64,000 bases of DNA, from assembly GCF_000315625.1 (NCBI RefSeq), contig NW_005434551.1:32324-96323 (forward strand), in the 5' to 3' direction. Numbering within the stretch: position 1 is the first letter of the stretch; every line of letters starts with the position of its first letter. Made by a program: the position numbers and the translations under genes. Shown in pieces: positions 45,431-56,465 of this stretch. This DNA is from Guillardia theta CCMP2712. Taxonomy: Eukaryota > Cryptophyceae > Pyrenomonadales > Geminigeraceae. A model generated the notes under the pieces. That model was not told the DNA's origin. It made no database searches and saw only the letters and a program-made list of their open reading frames with translations.

Positions 45431-46370
45431 GATTAAAACTTATATGCCATCCAATATTGAAACTCAGTGTACTGACTTCACAAAATCTGCTACTGAAATA
45501 CATTTATTGTTTTATATTTACTATGAATTTCTAACAAGTGTATTTATTTGCAATTCAGAAACAAGTAAGATCAAATTTTCTAATATCGAAGTAAAAAAGT
45601 ATATATCTTTAAAACTAATAATATTAAATCATTTTACTCAACCAACCAAAATTTTTTCCGGAAATAAAACAAAAGATCACCCACCCCATGGGCCCCAACT
45701 CTTCTACCCCACCCCCTATTGTATTGAATCTACCCCTGCAAGTTCTTGCCCCTCACGATGAACATGGTCATTGAGTTTTTATGGACCCACCCTTTTCCCT
45801 GTGGTTCTGTTCTGTTTTACCCCACATCCATAAAAAGTACCCACCCACCCAATCATAGAGATTCCCACCATACGTGTAACCTCACCCTACCTTTAGTCGC
45901 ATGTACCCACCTCACCCTATGCTAGTACCCTGCTCTCCATGCAGATGGTTCCTGGGAGAGATTGTACCGGTACTTTCGAAGGATTTGGAGGGGTCATGGA
46001 TTCTTGCTGGGGTCCTTGGCTAGCACGCGAGGAAAAAAGACAGGGGGGTGGGGGGTAGGGTGGGGGGTGGGGTGGGCACGAGCGTGAACAAGACACCACA
46101 ATAAGTACTTGTTTATTTTAGGTAATAATTTAACTAATCTTTAGTATTGTTTTGGGTGCTGAAGCGGCCTTTCTCATGAGGGGGTATTACTTCATGACAG
46201 GTGATATGAAGTGAAATTATTGATCTATATTATATTATGAAAATTGATTAATTAAAATAACGCAATAAATTAAGTAATAATATGATGTACAATTTGATAA
46301 TTGTTGAGATAAGTCTGCTGGGGTAAGAGAGGTATTCAATACGTTTGAGGAAGTCATGGGAACCCCCCTC
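45431..46370. other. AT-rich patch, ACCCC patch, AT-rich patch
   Basis: 45435-45680 is strongly AT-rich. 45680-45930 is ACCCC/CCCACCC-rich on the plus strand; 46030-46080 flips to GGGGTGGG. 46095-46360 is AT-rich again. No gene is supported. Confidence 0.55.
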
Positions 46371-47278
46371 AAAATATTTTTGTGGTGGTGACGCTATCAG
46401 CGTGCCGCTTCCTCCTGCGTCCCCCGCAGGCTGTTTGCTACCTTTGCGAACCTTTCCCGCTGCCTCTTTCCCTCCTCCTTCCTCCCTCCTCCTCCTCTCC
46501 TTCTCATAGTTTATCTGCATCCTTGCCCCTGCTAGACTCGCACAGCCTACGAAGCTTTCTCGCCTTCTTTGGTCCTCCTCTCCTCCCTATCAGCATCTAC
46601 CAGAAAGAGCCACGTGGAGGGACATTCACGAGGTAGCTAGAGCTGAACCCGCAAGGCGCTTGTCGTCTATTGTTTCTCTTGGCATGCATGAGTGACGAGA
46701 GTCTGTGTATGCTCTGCGGATCCTCGTTGCGGATAGATGTTCTCTTCTGTCCCGCAGTGCATATCACGTTGGCCGCGATTTTTGACTCGGGGCCTTTCTT
46801 TGCACGAAAGATGCATGTGAATGTTTCGATGAATGACAAGATTTGGCCTTATCGTCAGCCTCAGCTTCCACGCCTGTACATTCTATGATGAATCACACTG
46901 TTTTTATCTAATGTGTTACAAATATGTCACTGCACGTGTGAACATTTTCATGGTTTCATCTGATTGCAATGGAGTGCGAGATGTCTCTAGCTTCCCCTTG
47001 TCTCATCTATAGACTTGTTGGATAGTTTCGCGGAGGAAAATCCCTCACCTCTGTGCGTGCAGGTGTATGGAATTTCCTGTGTGTTGAGAGCGGAGAGGAT
47101 CTTTTGTGACAAGTTAGAGAAAATTCTTGTCGACAACAACGGAAGTTCATCAGAGGTGAGAGTCTTGTTGGCTGGTTTGATCGTTTTTTGACGATTCGTA
47201 TTCCGAACAGTGCCGGACAGGTTCTTCGGTTGATTAAGTTTTCTCGGATCGGCCTTGGTTGGCCCCAGGGGCCTGGCC
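46371..47278. other. Upstream of the eIF4G-like gene, no gene confirmed
   Basis: CT-rich (46440-46600) then ordinary unique sequence. Open frames near 46670-46890 on the plus strand and 46597-46839 on the minus strand have normal complexity, but no supporting splice signals or recognisable motifs. The last few hundred bases are probably the eIF4G-like promoter and 5' UTR. Confidence 0.35.
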
Positions 47279-49765
47279 ATGCCTTTAAACCCTAATGCAG
47301 CCGCGTTTACATTCAATCCTGCAGCAGCGGAGTTCGTTCCGAGCTTTCTAGGTACTTGATTCAAGTGGAGGAGGAGACAGTGGGATTGACACTTCTGTTC
47401 TGTATCAGCTGCTCCAGCCTCTGAGCCCAAGGTCAACGGGACTCCCAACAAATCGGATACCGGGCGAGTGCTTTCAAAGGAGGCGCCTGAGTTTGTTCCG
47501 GGGAATTACTCCAGCCTGCCGTCCATCAACAACAACTCTACTGGAAGTGGAGTTCTGTCCAAGTCAGACCCTTCTAAGAATGACTCGGCTAGCGACGGGA
47601 CTGCCCCGCATCTCGAATCCAAGAGACCGACTGCAGTGCATGTCGCCGCTCCTAGCAGCGCTCCAGTCGTGTCTGTGCGGATGATCGACCCCCCCGAGCA
47701 TCCGCTGAAGGGAGCCAAGTACACTATCCAGCAGCTGAAGACCATGAGGCACGACTACAAGTACGTCGACATGTTCGGTACTGAGCTCAAGGAGCACATC
47801 GAGGCCTTCCGGAAGATCCTGGAGGATACTCCAGAGCTCGATCCAGAGAAGGACATGCCGGACAGGAAGCAGTCCGACTCTAACACTCCTCGCTTGAAGA
47901 GACAAGACAGCGGCGGGACAACGCCCAAGAGTGGGCGAGGGAGGAAGAACGACCAGCCACTGCGCGATCGCAGCGGCAAGATTATTGAGGTCAAGGCACT
48001 CGAGATCAGTGAGAATAGATGGAAGCCAACAAAGCCCACGGATGATGAGGAGAAGGTGTACAAGGCCGTGAAGGGTCTGCTCAACAAGCTCACCCTCGAG
48101 AAGTTCGACAAGCTTTACAACGACATCTTGAATGTCGGCATCAGCACGGCCTCGCTGTTGCGAGGATTTGTCGTGATCTTGTATGACAAGGCCGTCCTCG
48201 AGCCAACTTTTATTGGGATGTACGCGAGAATGTGTGAGAAGCTCGCTGAAGACCTGCCCGAACTCTCTGACGAGGCCGGAGTGCTTCCATTCGCAGAAGT
48301 GCTGGTTGGCAAGTAAGTGCTTCGAGGCAGTTCCAAAGCCTGTTGTTGACTTGTTTGCTTGCAGATGTCGGGCAGAGTTCGAACTGATGGGCAAGGAGGC
48401 GGAGAGAGAGGAGTTGGATCAGCTCTCTGACGACGATCGTCAACAGAAGCTGAGGAAGCTGAGGCAGCGAACTCTAGGAAACGTCGAATTCATTGGCGAG
48501 CTGTTCAAGCGCAGCATGGTGGGATCGGAGGAGGTGCACCTGTTCATTGGGAAGCTCCTTGAAGCGTCCAAGGAGGACCACGACTCGATTCAACCCCTGT
48601 GCAAACTGCTGGAGGGAGTAGGGAAGCCACTGGAGAAGACGGAGAAGAACATTGTCGACCGTTACTTCGTGCGGATTGAAGAGCTTGCGGAGATGGAAGG
48701 GTTGAGCTCTCGCTTCAAGTTCATGCTCCTCGACCTCAAGGATCTCCGATCTAACGACTGGGTCCCTCGGCGACAGGCCTCAGGGCCCAAGTTGCTGCAA
48801 GAGGTGCAGAAGGAAGTGGACAAAGAGAACCGATACACTGAGAAGAAGAAGGAGAAGGAGGACAAGAAGGGAGACAAGAAGGGCGACAAGAAGGGCGAGA
48901 AGAAGGGAGGTCACTCCAAAGATAAGAACAAGCAGAGCAAGAACGAGGACGAAGGCTGGTCTCAGGTCACCACAGCCGTCAAAGGAAAGGGTAAGAAGCC
49001 GGCCGACAAGAGGAAAAGGAACGAGCCAGCTCCCGCTCCAGCTCCAACTCCAGCTCCTCTCCCTCGATCCAACAGCGGCCAGGCTCTCAACAAGAATGCA
49101 CCCCCCAAGGGCATCTCAGCAGGCAGAGGAGGATTCGCAGCCCTTATGGATGAGGAGGAGGACGAGGACGAGGAGGAAGAGGAGGAGGAGACTTCCGAGA
49201 GCGAGGAGAGCGAGGAGAGCGACGTGGAGGATCGCATTCCTCGCAAGTCGCTCGCTGAGGAGGAGCTTGGTGAGGAGGGCGAGGGCAAAGTCGGTTCGAT
49301 CCTCGAGGAGTACCTATGTAAGCCGCTAGACCCTGGGGAGGAGGTTGTGCTGACGTCATTCCAGGTATCCACGATATCAACGAGGCCAAGGAGTGCATCG
49401 AGGAGCTGTGGAGCATTGGTTACAAGAGGAGTGCAGTCAACGAGGAGGTCATCCGTCGAGGTCTCCTCCTCGCCTTCGATGCCGGGGACCAGGAGAGCGA
49501 GCTGATGGGGAAGCTGTTCGCCAACATGGTGGAGCAGGAGGTGTTCTCCAAGGACGACGTGGCTCAGGGGATCTGCGGTGTGCTGGAGGACCTGCCGGAC
49601 ACGGCCATCGACTTTCCCAAGGCTCCGCAGCTCATGGCGAAACTCATGAAGGAGTACCTGGAGAGAGAGCTGATGAACAGAGAGCTGGTCCAGGAGGGGC
49701 TGAAGGCCCTGAGAGAAGCTTCTCCCTCCACCGCCAAGGCCTTCGAGGACTTTCCAGGCATGTAA
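47279..49765 (+). CDS. eIF4G-like translation initiation scaffold with PAM2-like motifs
   Basis: Four exons (introns about 47346-47402, 48316-48364, 49317-49363). eIF4G bridges cap-bound eIF4E, the helicase eIF4A and poly(A)-binding protein. ATG 47279 begins MPLNPNAAAFTFNPAAAEFV, which contains one or two PAM2 motifs (consensus LNPNA-EF-P) for the MLLE domain of PABP; a third, LSKEAPEFVPG, follows the first intron. YTIQQLKTMRHDYK is a degenerate eIF4E-binding site (Y----L). The MIF4G domain (about residues 235-490) runs from DDEEKVYKAVKGLLNKLTLE through LLRGFVVILYDKAV and FIGELFKRSMVG to FKFMLLDLKDLRSNDW. After a Lys-rich and an acidic linker, the C-terminal MA3 domain (DINEAKECIEELWSIGYKRS, IRRGLLLAFDAGDQESEL) closes the protein at 49765. 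Short relative to animal eIF4G; resembles eIFiso4G in scale. Confidence 0.88.
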
Positions 49766-49902
49766 GGCTCAAGAAACTTGCGACAGGGAGCAGGAGAGCC
49801 TGTGACTCTTCCGTGTCCTTGTGTGCCCCTTTACCCCTACTTAGTGACTGCGTTTCTTAGCACGAGTACAATTTTAGGATCGTGAATTTTCCTTATGATG
49901 TA

Positions 49903-51517
49903 CTAAATCAGAGACAAAAGGTTGTGCTCAAGATTCACGTGCTTCACTCTCCCCGTCCTCAAGGCCTCCGGGAAAACCTGCGTCGATTCATGTCAAAGTC
50001 TGAACGTGAAGCCTTCGATTTCACTCCTCCTTTCCCTCTCCCCCCCACCCCTGCCCCTTTCCTCCTCATCCTCCTCTCCGTCCTGCTCTCCTCGCCCCTC
50101 CACTTCAGCCCTCACTCACCTCAAGTTTATTGTTGGAAACGTCGAGGGTATGAAGGGAAGGGAACCACGACTCTAGCTCGTTCTTGACGTCAGGGAGCTG
50201 ACGGAGGAGGTTGTGCCTGAGGTCCAGTATCTCCACCCTCCTGCTCCTCTCGTCAGCAACCGACGGCGATGCTCGCAGGAGGCAGAGAAGAAGCTCACTT
50301 GTGCATGTGGAAATCTGGCGGGAGGGAGGTGAGGAAGTTGAACTGCGCGTGCAGCTGCTTGAGGCTGTGGAGGAAGAAGAGGTCCTTGGGGAGGGAGAGT
50401 AGTTCGTTGTGATCGACTCTGAGCACTGAAAGCTCCGGCAGGTCGCAGATGGAGCCGTCGACTTCCTGCACGTCATATGAGGAAAGGAACGCCAATAGAA
50501 ATTGCCAGCATGACCCGCAGCTTGTTGTCGGAGAGGTTGAGGGTGTGGAGGCAGTGCATGCCAAGGAGGTTGGGGAGATACTGGATCTGGTTGCTCCTTG
50601 CGCTCAGCTCCCGTAGCTGCTGTAAGGACGAGAGGCAGGAAGGGAGGTGAAGGAGCTGATTGTGATCTGCTCTGAGGACTTCGAGCTGCCGGAGATGCTC
50701 CAAGCCGTCGGGGAGGCTCTTGAGGATGTTGACTGACACGTCAAGCACTCTTAGCTGGTGGTACTCCTTCCAGCTCCTGACAGCTGACGTCAGAGAAGAG
50801 ACGTGAAACTGAACGGAGGGGGAGGAGGAGGAGGAAAGATGAAGAGGAAGGGAGGAGGAGAGAGAGAGAGGAAGAAACAGCAAACTCAAAGAAAGAGGTA
50901 AAAAGGAAAGGAAAGGAAAAGGAAAGGAAAGGGAAAGGAAAGGGGGAGGAAAGGGGGAGGAAAGAAGAACGAGGGAAAGCATTGACGGGATGAAGAGGGA
51001 GAGCAAGAGGGTGAGGAGAGAGAGGAGAGAGAGGAGAGGAGGGAAGGAGAGAAGGGAAGGGGAGAGGAAGGGGAGGGAAAGGAGGGCGAGAAGAGGAGGG
51101 CGAGGAGGGCGAGAAGAGGAGGGCGAGAAGAGGAGGGCGAGAAGAGGAGGGCGAGAAGAGGAGGGCGAGAAGAGGAGGGCGAGAAGAGGAGAGAAGAGGA
51201 GAGAAGAACTACCCCGGAAGCCTTGTCAAGCCTTCATCTGTGATCCTAACCTCGTCAAACGTTTCAGGAGGGAACCGTCGGAGCAGATCGACCCGATGTA
51301 GCCTGCGACCTCCTCGGTCTCTGCCACCCTCGTCAAAGAGGACAGCAGCTGCCGGCGAGACGTCGACGAAGGATGCAGCACTGAGGAGCACAGGCCTGAT
51401 GACAAGGTTCTTGTCGTCCCTCTTCGTTTCTCGCCAGTCAACTCGTTCTCTCGTCAGCCTGTCTTGCTCTGTCCTGCTCGTGACAGTGAGGCAGAGCAAG
51501 GGATCAAGACGCAGCAC
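49903..51517 (-). CDS. Leucine-rich-repeat protein (multi-exon, 5' end uncertain)
   Basis: Exons in order: a charged N-terminal exon (about 51220-51517) ending PPETFDEVRITDEGLTRLPG; a long CT-rich intron (about 50820-51210); LRR exons with QLRVLDVSVNILKSLPDGLE, QLEVLRADHNQLLHLPSCLS, QLRELSARSNQIQYLPNLLG, CLHTLNLSDNKLR, ELSVLRVDHNELLSLPKDLF, SLKQLHAQFNFLTSLPPDFH, RVEILDLRHNLLRQLPD and SLHTLDVSNNKLE; and a last exon VFPEALRTGRVKHVNLEHNL, stop 49903. These are intracellular-type LRRs of 22-23 residues (L--L--N-L--LP--). There is no ATG in the first exon's frame, so an upstream exon is missing from this model. Convergent with the eIF4G-like gene. Function unknown. Confidence 0.7.
50830..51210. 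repeat. GAGAAGAGGAGGGC and GGAAAG purine repeats (LRR-gene intron)
   Basis: AAAGGAAAGG units (50900-50960) and about nine GAGGAGGGCGAGAA units (51080-51205). On the gene strand this is a polypyrimidine intron. Confidence 0.8.
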
Positions 51518-51541
51518 AAGCTCCCCACCTCTTTCTCTCTA

Positions 51542-52319
51542 GCATGGAGGCCTGTCTCCTCGCTGGAAGATGATCGTTCCCATCGTTTCTCAATGCGTAC
51601 CCCTTCGTGGTAGAGCGAAGGTCTCAGCTGGTTAGTTCCGATGCCTTTGTTGTGCACTGCCTTATGCGGTCTTTCCCTGCCCCCTCTCCTCTCCTCTGCT
51701 CTGCTCTGCTCTCCTCTCCCTTATCTCTCTTTATTGGTCACTCTTGAAGATTTCTTTTGGTGGCATGTTCAAGTGGCTGAAGTTTTTGACTTCTTTTTTT
51801 CTCGGTCACCGATTGGTTTTAAGTTACTCGGAGGCTCAAAGTTACTACTCAGTACTACACTGCCCACGCCGCCATTCGGAAGTTCAGTGACTGACTACCG
51901 TAGTACGAGCCCGGCTGAGTATGGGAAGTGACTGAGGCCCGGGACCGTGACTCCGAGGACCTGACAGAGACAGTGAGGCTTGTGAAACAGTCGGACTGAG
52001 CCTCAGCGGCCGGCCCGGGCTGGCAAACTTGAAACTCGGTCGACTTGAAACTTTTGGCAGTCCGATAGCACCGATATGCGAGCCTGCTTTGCGACCTAGT
52101 CTTGGAGGGGCTTCAAACACTCAGCCAAAGGGAGCTGAAGGGGCTTTCGAGACTCTCGGAACTCTCAACGGTCAAGTATCAGTGTAGGATATTTTGCAAA
52201 TCTTTCGACGCGAGCGCTGAGACCGTCCGGGCTGAGACTTCAGCAGTACTACCGTAAGAACGTGACCCTAGCTGTGAGAGCCTCAGGTTGTATTCAGTGT
52301 GGTCGTTGGAGCGCATTGC
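51542..52319. other. Intergenic with a GC-rich patch
   Basis: 51650-51730 is CT-rich. From about 51830 to 52290 the sequence has the GC-patch words (AGTACTAC, CCGTAGTACG, CGGCCGGCCCGGGC, CAGTACTACCGTA, CTGAGACT). No gene seen. Confidence 0.45.
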
Positions 52320-53560
52320 TCAAGCTTCATGGATGGAACCCGTGATCGCTCTTGATCGTCGCTCGTAAAGTTGGCATGGATGCCAAAATCTGCATGCAAA
52401 CGTCATACAAGACAACGGCTGCCGGACACAACAAACCTCTTGGGATCCTAGGATTTCAAACATAGATCGCTGCTGGCGCTTTCTCTGGGAGATCCGATCG
52501 CTAGCAGGACGAGGAGCTGGTATGTCGGAGTCCTCGTCCTCGTCTTGTGGTTCAACCTGCTTGTCCTCCAGGAATGAACTCCTCCTACCAGACGCTGCAT
52601 CCCCTGAGCACCTCCAGGTCAACGAGCTGGAGGGACAAGGCAGTAGAAGCTCACAGCTCTTGTTGGAACGTGGACTCTGAGCTTCCAGTGTGCTGTCAGC
52701 TCGTTCGTTTTCTAGGGGCGACATGACGTGCCAATCTCCTTCTTCTGGCAGTGTGTTTGCAGTCAACTGGAGACACAAGTCAGTTGAAGGTGCTGAGAGC
52801 ATTGACAACAGACGAGGGATTTGTGTATGCGAAGTACAAGGAGAGAGAGAGCGATGAGGAGAGAAGCGAGAGACTGAAGGAGACAAGCGTCCTGGAAGGA
52901 AATTCGAAGAGAGAAAAGGGGAAGAAGAGAAGGGCGAATGGGAGGAGAGGTAAAATAACCTTGGCGATGGCTTCATGACCAAAAATATATTCAAGCGACT
53001 CCAGGACATGGTTGGAATAGTTTTCCAACTCATCGGAAATAGATTCTTCAATGTGAGAATGACTCGATTCATGTTTGCGCACGGAGCGTGAGCTATCGTG
53101 GGGGCTTCGTTTGGAGAGCTCAATCTTGGGGCCAAAAACGTCGTTGGCATGAAGGGAAGGTGAATTCAACGGACTAAGAGGCAGGTTTCTTGCGCCATCG
53201 TTCTCAACCACTGTGACGTTTCCAAGATCATCAATGACCACCGATGGGGGCTCGGATGTTTTTGCGGATCTGTAGACACAAGTAAGTACAAAGAAAACAG
53301 GGGCGAGCTTGAAAGGTTGACATATGATTGACGAGAGCTTCGTTCACATTCTTGTAATAAGTGTTCTCAGTTTCGAGCCTTTCTACTTCCATCCTTAGCT
53401 TCTGCAACTTGTAAGACCTGCTTTCTTGCAGGAAGATGTTAAAGACAGCTCGTGCCATTGTACTTCCGTTCTTGTAAGCTTTGAAGGGGATGTAGTAGTA
53501 ACCGGCATCTTCATACAACGCATCTGAGTTCGCCGTTTGTGTTGAGCCCTTGGAGATCAT
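52320..53560 (-). CDS. Unrecognised coiled-coil protein (multi-exon)
   Basis: First clear exon contains MISKGSTQTANSDALYEDAG (ATG 53560), YYYIPFKAYKNGSTMARAVF and a coiled coil LQKLRMEVERLETENTYYKN. The open frame extends upstream to about 53683 without an ATG, so the true start may be earlier. Second exon: EPPSVVIDDLGNVTVVENDG to ENYSNHVLESLEYIFGHEAI. Third exon: ANTLPEEGDWHVMSPLENER, an acidic Ser-rich stretch, and a final part ending SIHEA at 52320. No family recognised. Composition (Ser, Glu, Asn) and coiled coil suggest a cytoplasmic or nuclear scaffold, but this is a guess. Confidence 0.55.
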
Positions 53561-53689
53561 CTTCAATCGTCTCAGTCTCTCTCTTCTGTCAAATTTTGCA
53601 CTCAGACAAGCTGCAAACTGTCGGATACACAATGACTCGCCAATACAAAGACAAAGACTACAAATCACTCGCCATTGGGCCAAGACTGT

Positions 53690-54560
53690 CGGCAGCCTCT
53701 GACTCAGACCGAGTCAATGCTGCTTATCGCCGCCATCACTGCGGGTCACCGGGTCTAACTATTCAATGATTTCCGGTAGTACGGTACTACGGTAACATGG
53801 AATACACGACCGTCGGACTGTCAAACAGTGATGGTCACTCACACGCCATCGTCGACTCTGTCGGCTCCGTCTTCCTCCCACCATCCTTGTTTGTGTTTCT
53901 GCAGCATCAAGACGTGACCGCAGCGTCAAGGTTTGACCTCCCGGGCCGCTCGGCGACGCGGCCCGGCCCGGGCCGCGGCCATTTCAATTAGAATCACTGA
54001 GAGACAGGTCCGCCTCAGTTTGACTCGTTCAGCCCGTTCACCCAACTTGCCGGCGCGGCCGCGCGGCGGGAGTGAGTGATGGCTGGGTGGATGGGGGGGG
54101 GGGGGGCATAGGGTGGTTTTCAAAATTGAAACTTTCAATAAAACTTTCAAAATTATAAATAAATATTAAGTGTAAAAGCTAACATGCTTGAAATGTATTT
54201 GAAATCAGCCCCCTTCATGGGAAACCTCCATTTGAAACGGGTGTACCCTTCCGGGGCTCAGCGAAAAGGTACCAGGGAACGAAAGACTCCAAAGAAGGGG
54301 TACTTTGATAGGAAATGGCAGGGGTATATAGGTGAAACCGGAGGTAGGGGTACGGATCTAATGGGGTGGGGTCAAAATCTAGGCAGTGCATGCTAGTTTC
54401 CGTACAGGACCGTGGGGTGGTAAAATAGTAGGGGTAGGCTACCTCTGTCTGGGTACTATCACCAGCGGAAGTTACGTAAAAGGGGGGGTCATACACGAGA
54501 GAGATTAGTAGGGTTGGTTATTGGTGAAAGTTGGTGGGGTAGTCTAGGGCCCCTCGCTAT
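53690..54560. other. GC-rich patch followed by GGGGT patch
   Basis: 53770-54080 carries GGTAGTACGGTACTACGGTA and CGGCCCGGCCCGGGCCGCGG words. 54085-54110 is a poly-G run. 54120-54180 is AT-rich. 54240-54560 is GGGGTA/GGGGTGGGG-rich on the plus strand. No gene. Confidence 0.55.
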
Positions 54561-55170
54561 GGCGAAAGCAGGAGCACTCGAACGATGGCAGACAGATGTT
54601 GAGAGGGGAGGGGAGGGGAGAGAAGGGGAGCAGAGAAGAGCAGGTGGTAACATTGAAAGATTGAAGAAGGAGGAAGAGACATGTCAACATGTATCAGAGC
54701 CGAGCAGAGGAGGAGCGAGAGGAGAGGATCGCAATAGGACGAGGAGTGTGGATGGGGCGTACAAGTGAGTTTTCTTACTAACAGTGGTGCTTATCAGTTT
54801 AAGGTTAGTTTTACTGTAAAGAATCAGAAAAGTTTACTCAAGGAGCCATGAGAATTCTTACGATAGGCTGAAGCAACCACATGGCAGAGAATTTTGATTG
54901 ATACGTGTTTAACGAGTTAATGTCTCTCAACCATTCGGAGGGTCCGGCAGTGGTAATTCAAATGCTAGGATTCATCGATATACAGCTTTATCTGTAGGGG
55001 GCTGATATCGATTGGTGTGATAAGCAGCAGGAGATAGAGTGTCGATGAACGTTTTTGAAAAGCGATGCAATTGCACTAGAAAAATTCTTCGTTTAACTTG
55101 CCCTTCTTTGCGTGTTGATAACTCATATTGCTCTTGCATTGACTATTTCTGCAGTAACTATCTTGACGGC
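54561..55170. other. Upstream of the YABBY-like gene, no separate gene
   Basis: A GA-rich stretch (54600-54760), then AT-leaning unique DNA. An in-frame ATG at 55045 could extend the YABBY-like protein by 42 residues (Cys-rich: CNCTRKILRLTC), or this could be 5' UTR. Confidence 0.4.
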
Positions 55171-56211
55171 ATGGAAGGAGGATCTAGTAGTGCGGCGATG
55201 GAGGTGGAAAAGTCTGAGAGTGCTGCGGTGCGTCCACAGAATGAAGCAACAGGCCAGGATGAGGAGATGAAAGGGGGAGAGGGTGAAAGCACTGCAATCG
55301 ATTCCAAGGCGGAAGATCAGGGAGAACCGAAGGAGTTGACAGAAGCGGCTGAAGGTGAAGACCAGGGTGGTGCAAGCAAGGCTGACGAAGGAACCGGTCT
55401 GAAATTGATGGCGCAATACAAGGTTGCGTGCTTGAACTGTGGAGTTCAACTTTACATTGAGCTGCCGCCGAATTGTGCGAGCTTTCAATGCTGCCAGTGT
55501 CATGCTGTCCACAAAATCCTTCAGCCGGATCCCTCGTTGGCAGCAGGCGACAGTAAGAAAAGGAAGCGGAAAGAGAAGCGAGACAAGAAAGAAGGTGAAC
55601 AGTGCTACCCCTCCTCTCTCTGCATAGCATCGAGATGCTTTTCTTCCTCTGACTTTCTCACGTTCAAAGACAAGGAGCCCCGTGAGCTGTCAGGATACAA
55701 CAAGTTCATGAGGACCCAGCTCAACATCCTCAAGGAGACGAACCCAGAGTTAGGCCACAAGGAGATGTTCAAGCTTGCGACAGAGAAGGTGCGGAGAGGA
55801 GGAGGAGAAAAAGAGAAGACAGGTGGGGGCAAAGTAGCAGAGGGGCCCGAGAGGGGAGGCTGACAGAAGGAGTCGAGGATCGAAGGAGAGTGTCAACAAT
55901 AGCTGAGGAAAGGATGTGGAGAGGAGGCTGAGGTGGGAGGCTGAGGCTAGAGAATGACTATCTTGCAGTGGGCGACCAGTCCTGACAACCCCAAGAATGC
56001 TGCGCCGCAGGGACAGGAGGAAGGCAAGAAGCCCTTGGAAGGCTCGGAAGGCCTGGTGAAAGACGACGAAAATGATGAGGACAAAGATGAGAAGGAGGAG
56101 GAGGACGACGACGACGAAGGGGCAAGCGAGTCTCAAGGAGCCCAAGCGGAAGCGACGGAAGGAGACAAGGAAGCGCTGAAGCCTGTGCAGGTAGGGGCTG
56201 AGAGCTCCTAG
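55171..56211 (+). CDS. YABBY-like protein (C2C2 zinc finger plus HMG-like helix)
   Basis: Three exons. YABBY proteins of plants are DNA-binding regulators with an N-terminal C2C2 zinc finger and a C-terminal HMG-like helix-loop-helix. Here, after an acidic disordered N-terminus, YKVACLNCGVQLYIELPPNC with FQCCQCHAVHKIL gives the Cys pairs (about residues 87-115). A Lys-rich nuclear-localisation-like stretch (KKRKRKEKRDKKE) follows. The second exon has the YABBY C-terminal block: LSGYNKFMRTQLNILKETNP, ELGHKEMFKLATEK, joined to WATSPDNPKN in exon 3, matching plant 'YN-FM---I--IK--NP---H-EAF--A--NWA--P'. A Gln/Glu/Asp-rich tail ends VQVGAESS. Start at ATG 55171; 55045 is possible. The last about 100 coding bases and the 3' flank are also present inverted at 61555-61890. 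Confidence 0.78.
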
Positions 56212-56465
56212 GGCATCGTCACTCCCTGCTCCTCCTTGTTGTGGTCTTTCGCTCTCAGCAGGTCCTCACGTCGGCTTCAGTAGTGCTGCGCTCGCTCCTG
56301 GCGGACAGGATTGAGGCAGGCAGAGGGGGCAGGGAAAAGGAGACGAGGCTGCGAGGAGAGAGGCGGAGAAGATAAAGGGTATAATGAAGGAGAAGAGTAT
56401 GCACACTGAGACAAGCTCGGAGACAGGCCAGTGAGACGAAGGGAGGAAGGGAAGGGGAGGAAACT
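56107..56465 (+). repeat. Inverted-repeat arm A (3' end of YABBY-like gene and flank)
   Basis: Matches the reverse complement of about 61555-61890 with only scattered differences by eye. It covers the codons AQAEATEGDKEALKPVQVGA, the stop, and about 250 bp of 3' flank. Spacer about 5.1 kb, containing the eEF3 gene. Confidence 0.88.

Noticed and set aside
45381-45761. 126-codon plus-strand frame over the AT-rich patch
   Set aside because: Crosses a GC patch, an AT patch and a CCCAC patch with abrupt composition changes; no motif and no splice signals.
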